Below, piece by piece: positions 14,080 to 15,988 of a stretch of 15,988 nucleotides of DNA. The first letter of the stretch is position 1; each line of letters begins with the position of its first letter. The position numbers and the translations under genes were made by a program. The stretch covers positions 1-15,988 of the forward strand of contig JBBSIN010000056.1 in assembly GCA_038232055.1 (NCBI GenBank), written 5' to 3'. Source of the stretch: JBBSIN01 sp038232055. Its GTDB lineage: Bacteria; Actinomycetota; Actinomycetes; JADGOV01. The notes under the pieces were generated by a model. It saw nothing but the letters and a program-made list of their open reading frames with translations, was not told the origin of the DNA and did no database searches.

Positions 14080-15019
14080 GCGCGAGGCGGAGCCCGGCCC
14101 AGCGGAGGCTCCGCCTGCGATCGAACTGGTCAGCCTGCACAAGTCCTACGGGCGGCGGGTCGCCCTGCACGACCTCACCCTGCGCGTGGAGCCGGGCGAG
14201 GTGTTCGGCTTCCTGGGTCCCAACGGAGCCGGCAAGACCACCGCGATCAAGATCCTGACCGGTCTCGCCCGCCCCACGGCCGGGCGGGCGAGTCTGCGGG
14301 GGTTCGTGGCGGGCGCCCCGCGCGGCCGCGAACACGTCGGCTACCTGCCCGAGCAGTTCCGCTTCCAGGACTGGGCGACCGGGGAGGAGCTGCTCGACTT
14401 CCACGGCCGCCTCGCCGGGCTGCCGGCCGACGAGCGACACCAGCGCGCGGCCGACGTTTTGGAGCAGGTGGGGCTCGCCGGCCGCGGCCGCGATCGCATC
14501 GGAAGTTACTCGAAGGGCATGACACAGCGGATCGGGCTGGCCCAGGCGCTGCTCGGCCGGCCGGAGGTTGTCCTGCTCGACGAGCCGACGTCGGCGCTGG
14601 ACCCGGTCGGTCGCCGCGACGTCCGCGACCTCATCCGGGCGGTCAAGGAGCGCGGTGTCACCGTCTTCCTCAACAGCCACCTGCTCAGCGAGGTCGAGCT
14701 GATCTGCGACCGGGTGGCCATCGTCGACCGGGGTCGGGTGGTACGCAGCGGCCGGCTCGCCGACCTGATCGGCCCGGCTGCCGGCCTGCGGCTGCAGGTC
14801 GACCGCGTCGACGCGGAGCTGCTGCGAGCGCTGGCGAGCCACGGCACCGTGACGTCGGTCGACGGCCCCACCGTGACGCTCGGTGTCGACGGCGCCGACG
14901 TGGCGCCGCAGGTTGCGGACGTCGTCGTACGCCGCGGCTACCGGCTCTACGGCCTGACGCCAGTGCAGCGTTCGCTGGAGGACGTCTTTGTCGACCTCGT
15001 CCATGGGGAGACGTCCTGA
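14057..15019 (+). CDS. ABC transporter ATP-binding protein
   Basis: The 320-aa ATPase powers the permease encoded next. Every nucleotide-binding motif is present: Walker A GPNGAGKT at 54-61, Q-loop Q100 in LPEQF, signature YSKGMTQR at 151-158, Walker B VVLLDE at 171-176 with E176, and H-loop H208 in NSHLL. A C-terminal domain (about 240-320) ending TPVQRSLEDVFVDLV is typical of ABC-2 exporters of the DrrA/CcmA-like group. The chosen ATG at 14057 overlaps the anti-sigma stop by 23 bases and adds about 20 low-complexity residues before the conserved IELVSLHKSYG; no other ATG, GTG or TTG in frame lies between. Its stop overlaps the permease start codon. Cargo is unknown; the link to an ECF/anti-sigma pair suggests export or membrane repair under envelope stress. 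Confidence 0.93.
   Translation: MWRTASAEREAEPGPAEAPPAIELVSLHKSYGRRVALHDLTLRVEPGEVFGFLGPNGAGKTTAIKILTGLARPTAGRASLRGFVAGAPRGREHVGYLPEQFRFQDWATGEELLDFHGRLAGLPADERHQRAADVLEQVGLAGRGRDRIGSYSKGMTQRIGLAQALLGRPEVVLLDEPTSALDPVGRRDVRDLIRAVKERGVTVFLNSHLLSEVELICDRVAIVDRGRVVRSGRLADLIGPAAGLRLQVDRVDAELLRALASHGTVTSVDGPTVTLGVDGADVAPQVADVVVRRGYRLYGLTPVQRSLEDVFVDLVHGETS
15005..15010 (+). promoter_or_regulatory. Shine-Dalgarno site for the ABC permease
   Basis: GGGGAG ends five bases before the CTG at 15016. This supports translation from that codon, although CTG is a rare start. Confidence 0.5.
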
Positions 15020-15873
15020 ACGCCTTCTACGTCGCCCGCTGGACGATCAAGGAGGCCGTCAGTCGCCGCCTGCTGGTCGGCCTCGTCGGGCTGAGCGCGG
15101 TCTTCGTCGCCCTCTTCGGGGTCGGCTTCACGCTGCTCTACCGCAAGGCCAGCGAGCAGGTCGGCACCGACGCCCTCGTTGGCGTCATCGCCGCCAACGT
15201 CCTCACGGTGCTGGGTCTCTACGCCGTGCAGTTCCTCGCCGCCTTCCTCGCGCTGTTCCTCTCGGTCGGTGCAATCTCGGCCGACGTCGACTCTGGGCTG
15301 CTGCACGCGATGCTGGCTCGGCCCGTGACGCGGGCCGAGTACCTGTTGGGCCGCTGGCTCGCCTTCGCCGTGCTCCTCGTCGGCTACGTGGTCGTCATGG
15401 CCGGCGCCCTGCTGCTCATCGCCCGGCTCGTGGCGTCATACCAGCCAGTCAGCCCGTCCCGCGCGCTGGCGCTGCTCGTGCTCGAGGTGCTGCTGCTGCT
15501 CACCGTCGGCCTGCTCGGCAGCACCGTGCTGCCGACCCTGGCCAACGGGGTGGTGACCTTCAGCCTCTTCGGGTTGGCGTGGCTCGGCGGCATCATCGAG
15601 TTCATCGGGAGCGCGGTGCGCAACGAGACCATGGCGAACCTCGGCACCGCGGTCGGCCTGCTGTTCCCCAGCGACGCTCTCTGGCGAGGGGCGTCGTACT
15701 ACGTGCAGTCGCCGACCTTCCTGGCCGAGACCTCCGCGGTCGGCCAGTTCTCCGGTGGCCTGCCGTTCGCGGCGACCACCCGGCCGACGGTGGCGATCGT
15801 CGCCTGGGCGCTGGGTTACCTGCTCCTGCTGCAGGTCGTCGCCCGCGCCGCCTTCGGCCGCCGCGACCTCTGA
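15016..15873 (+). CDS. ABC-2 type transporter permease
   Basis: This 285-aa membrane protein has about six helices (near 19-41, 62-86, 117-140, 150-173, 178-197 and 257-276). Between helices 2 and 3 it carries AISADVDSGLLHAMLARPVTR, the cytoplasmic ABC-2 loop that contacts the ATPase. The beginning reads (M)NAFYVARWTIKEAVSRRLL, the usual N-terminal amphipathic stretch of this permease family. That start requires CTG at 15016, whose last two bases begin the ATPase stop TGA (CTGA), and a GGGGAG site sits five bases upstream. The next standard start in frame (GTG at 15208) would remove helix 1, so I reject it. Together with the ATPase it forms an exporter; the cargo is unknown. The stop is 12 bp from the convergent priA stop. 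Confidence 0.88.
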   Translation: MNAFYVARWTIKEAVSRRLLVGLVGLSAVFVALFGVGFTLLYRKASEQVGTDALVGVIAANVLTVLGLYAVQFLAAFLALFLSVGAISADVDSGLLHAMLARPVTRAEYLLGRWLAFAVLLVGYVVVMAGALLLIARLVASYQPVSPSRALALLVLEVLLLLTVGLLGSTVLPTLANGVVTFSLFGLAWLGGIIEFIGSAVRNETMANLGTAVGLLFPSDALWRGASYYVQSPTFLAETSAVGQFSGGLPFAATTRPTVAIVAWALGYLLLLQVVARAAFGRRDL

Positions 15874-15885
15874 GCTGGGCGGCGG

Positions 15886-15988
15886 TCACAGCGGCTCCCG
15901 AGGGTCGAGCTGCAGGCGGACCGGATCGGGGTCCTTGCGAGCGCTGCGCTGCGCCTGCGCCTCCGCGAGCGCACGGGCCAGCGCGGCC
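15886..15988 (-). CDS. priA: Primosomal protein PriA, C-terminal end (partial)
   Basis: The last 33 codons of a minus-strand gene enter from the right edge. The peptide ends ARKDPDPVRLQLDPREPL, which resembles the C-terminus of PriA, where an R-x-x-(V/L)-D-P-x-x tail closes the helicase domain. PriA restarts stalled replication forks. Actinobacterial PriA often lies just upstream of fmt or def, so the position before def-fmt-rsmB-rpe supports the call, but only a short piece is visible and the rest of the gene is outside. It converges with the ABC permease gene (12 bp between stops). Confidence 0.72.
   Translation of the reverse strand, partial: AALARALAEAQAQRSARKDPDPVRLQLDPREPL

Noticed and set aside
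15208..15873. Shorter ABC permease starting at GTG 15208
   Set aside because: It would lose the first membrane helix and the conserved N-terminal stretch and leave a gap after the ATPase; the CTG at 15016 with its ribosome site fits better.
15874..15885. Terminator between the permease and priA
   Set aside because: Only 12 bp lie between the two stops and they form no hairpin with a U-run.

Overview
This is high-GC DNA (by eye about 70% or more G+C, with GTG, TTG and probably CTG starts) that looks chromosomal and actinobacterial. The best support is the gene order on the minus strand, priA ... def-fmt-rsmB-rpe / FMN riboswitch-ribD-ribE-ribBA-ribH-hisG, which is characteristic of Actinomycetota. 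I cannot name a genus.

Region 1 (1-3943, plus strand) is a catabolic operon cut by the left edge. It holds an FdrA/AllF-like CoA-ligase-fold protein, an AllG/YlbE-like DUF1116 protein and a CynX/NimT-type MFS transporter, each joined to the next by an ATGA stop-start overlap. FdrA and YlbE homologs are linked in E. coli to oxamate carbamoyl transfer in anaerobic allantoin breakdown, so a carbamoyl-transfer or amide-scavenging role with a dedicated transporter is likely. The usual third subunit (DUF2877, AllH) and a carbamate kinase are not visible here and may lie upstream.

Region 2 (3945-8413, minus strand) is the riboflavin operon ending in hisG. An FMN riboswitch (8288-8413) precedes ribD-ribE-ribBA-ribH, and hisG follows ribH after 10 bp. 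The hisE gene often found between ribH and hisG is absent. The best ribD start is an internal GTG behind a near-perfect Shine-Dalgarno site, which leaves an 80-nt leader with a hairpin beside that site; this suggests translational control by FMN.

Region 3 (8414-8764) is non-coding and repeat-rich. It has a 12-bp minisatellite, a 10-bp-arm inverted repeat and a G-rich direct repeat able to form quadruplexes.

Region 4 (8765-12250, minus strand) is a tight def-fmt-rsmB-rpe housekeeping operon (N-terminal formyl-Met handling, 16S rRNA m5C methylation, ribulose-phosphate epimerase). Its promoter appears to give a leaderless def transcript. The 3' end of priA reappears on the minus strand at 15886-15988.

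Region 5 (12359-15873, plus strand) sits between def and priA in the opposite orientation. It is a self-contained cassette of ECF sigma factor, membrane zinc-finger anti-sigma factor with a large exported domain, ABC ATPase and ABC-2 permease. All four are translationally coupled, and the permease appears to start with CTG. This is the most accessory-looking part of the window and probably an envelope-stress or export response unit.
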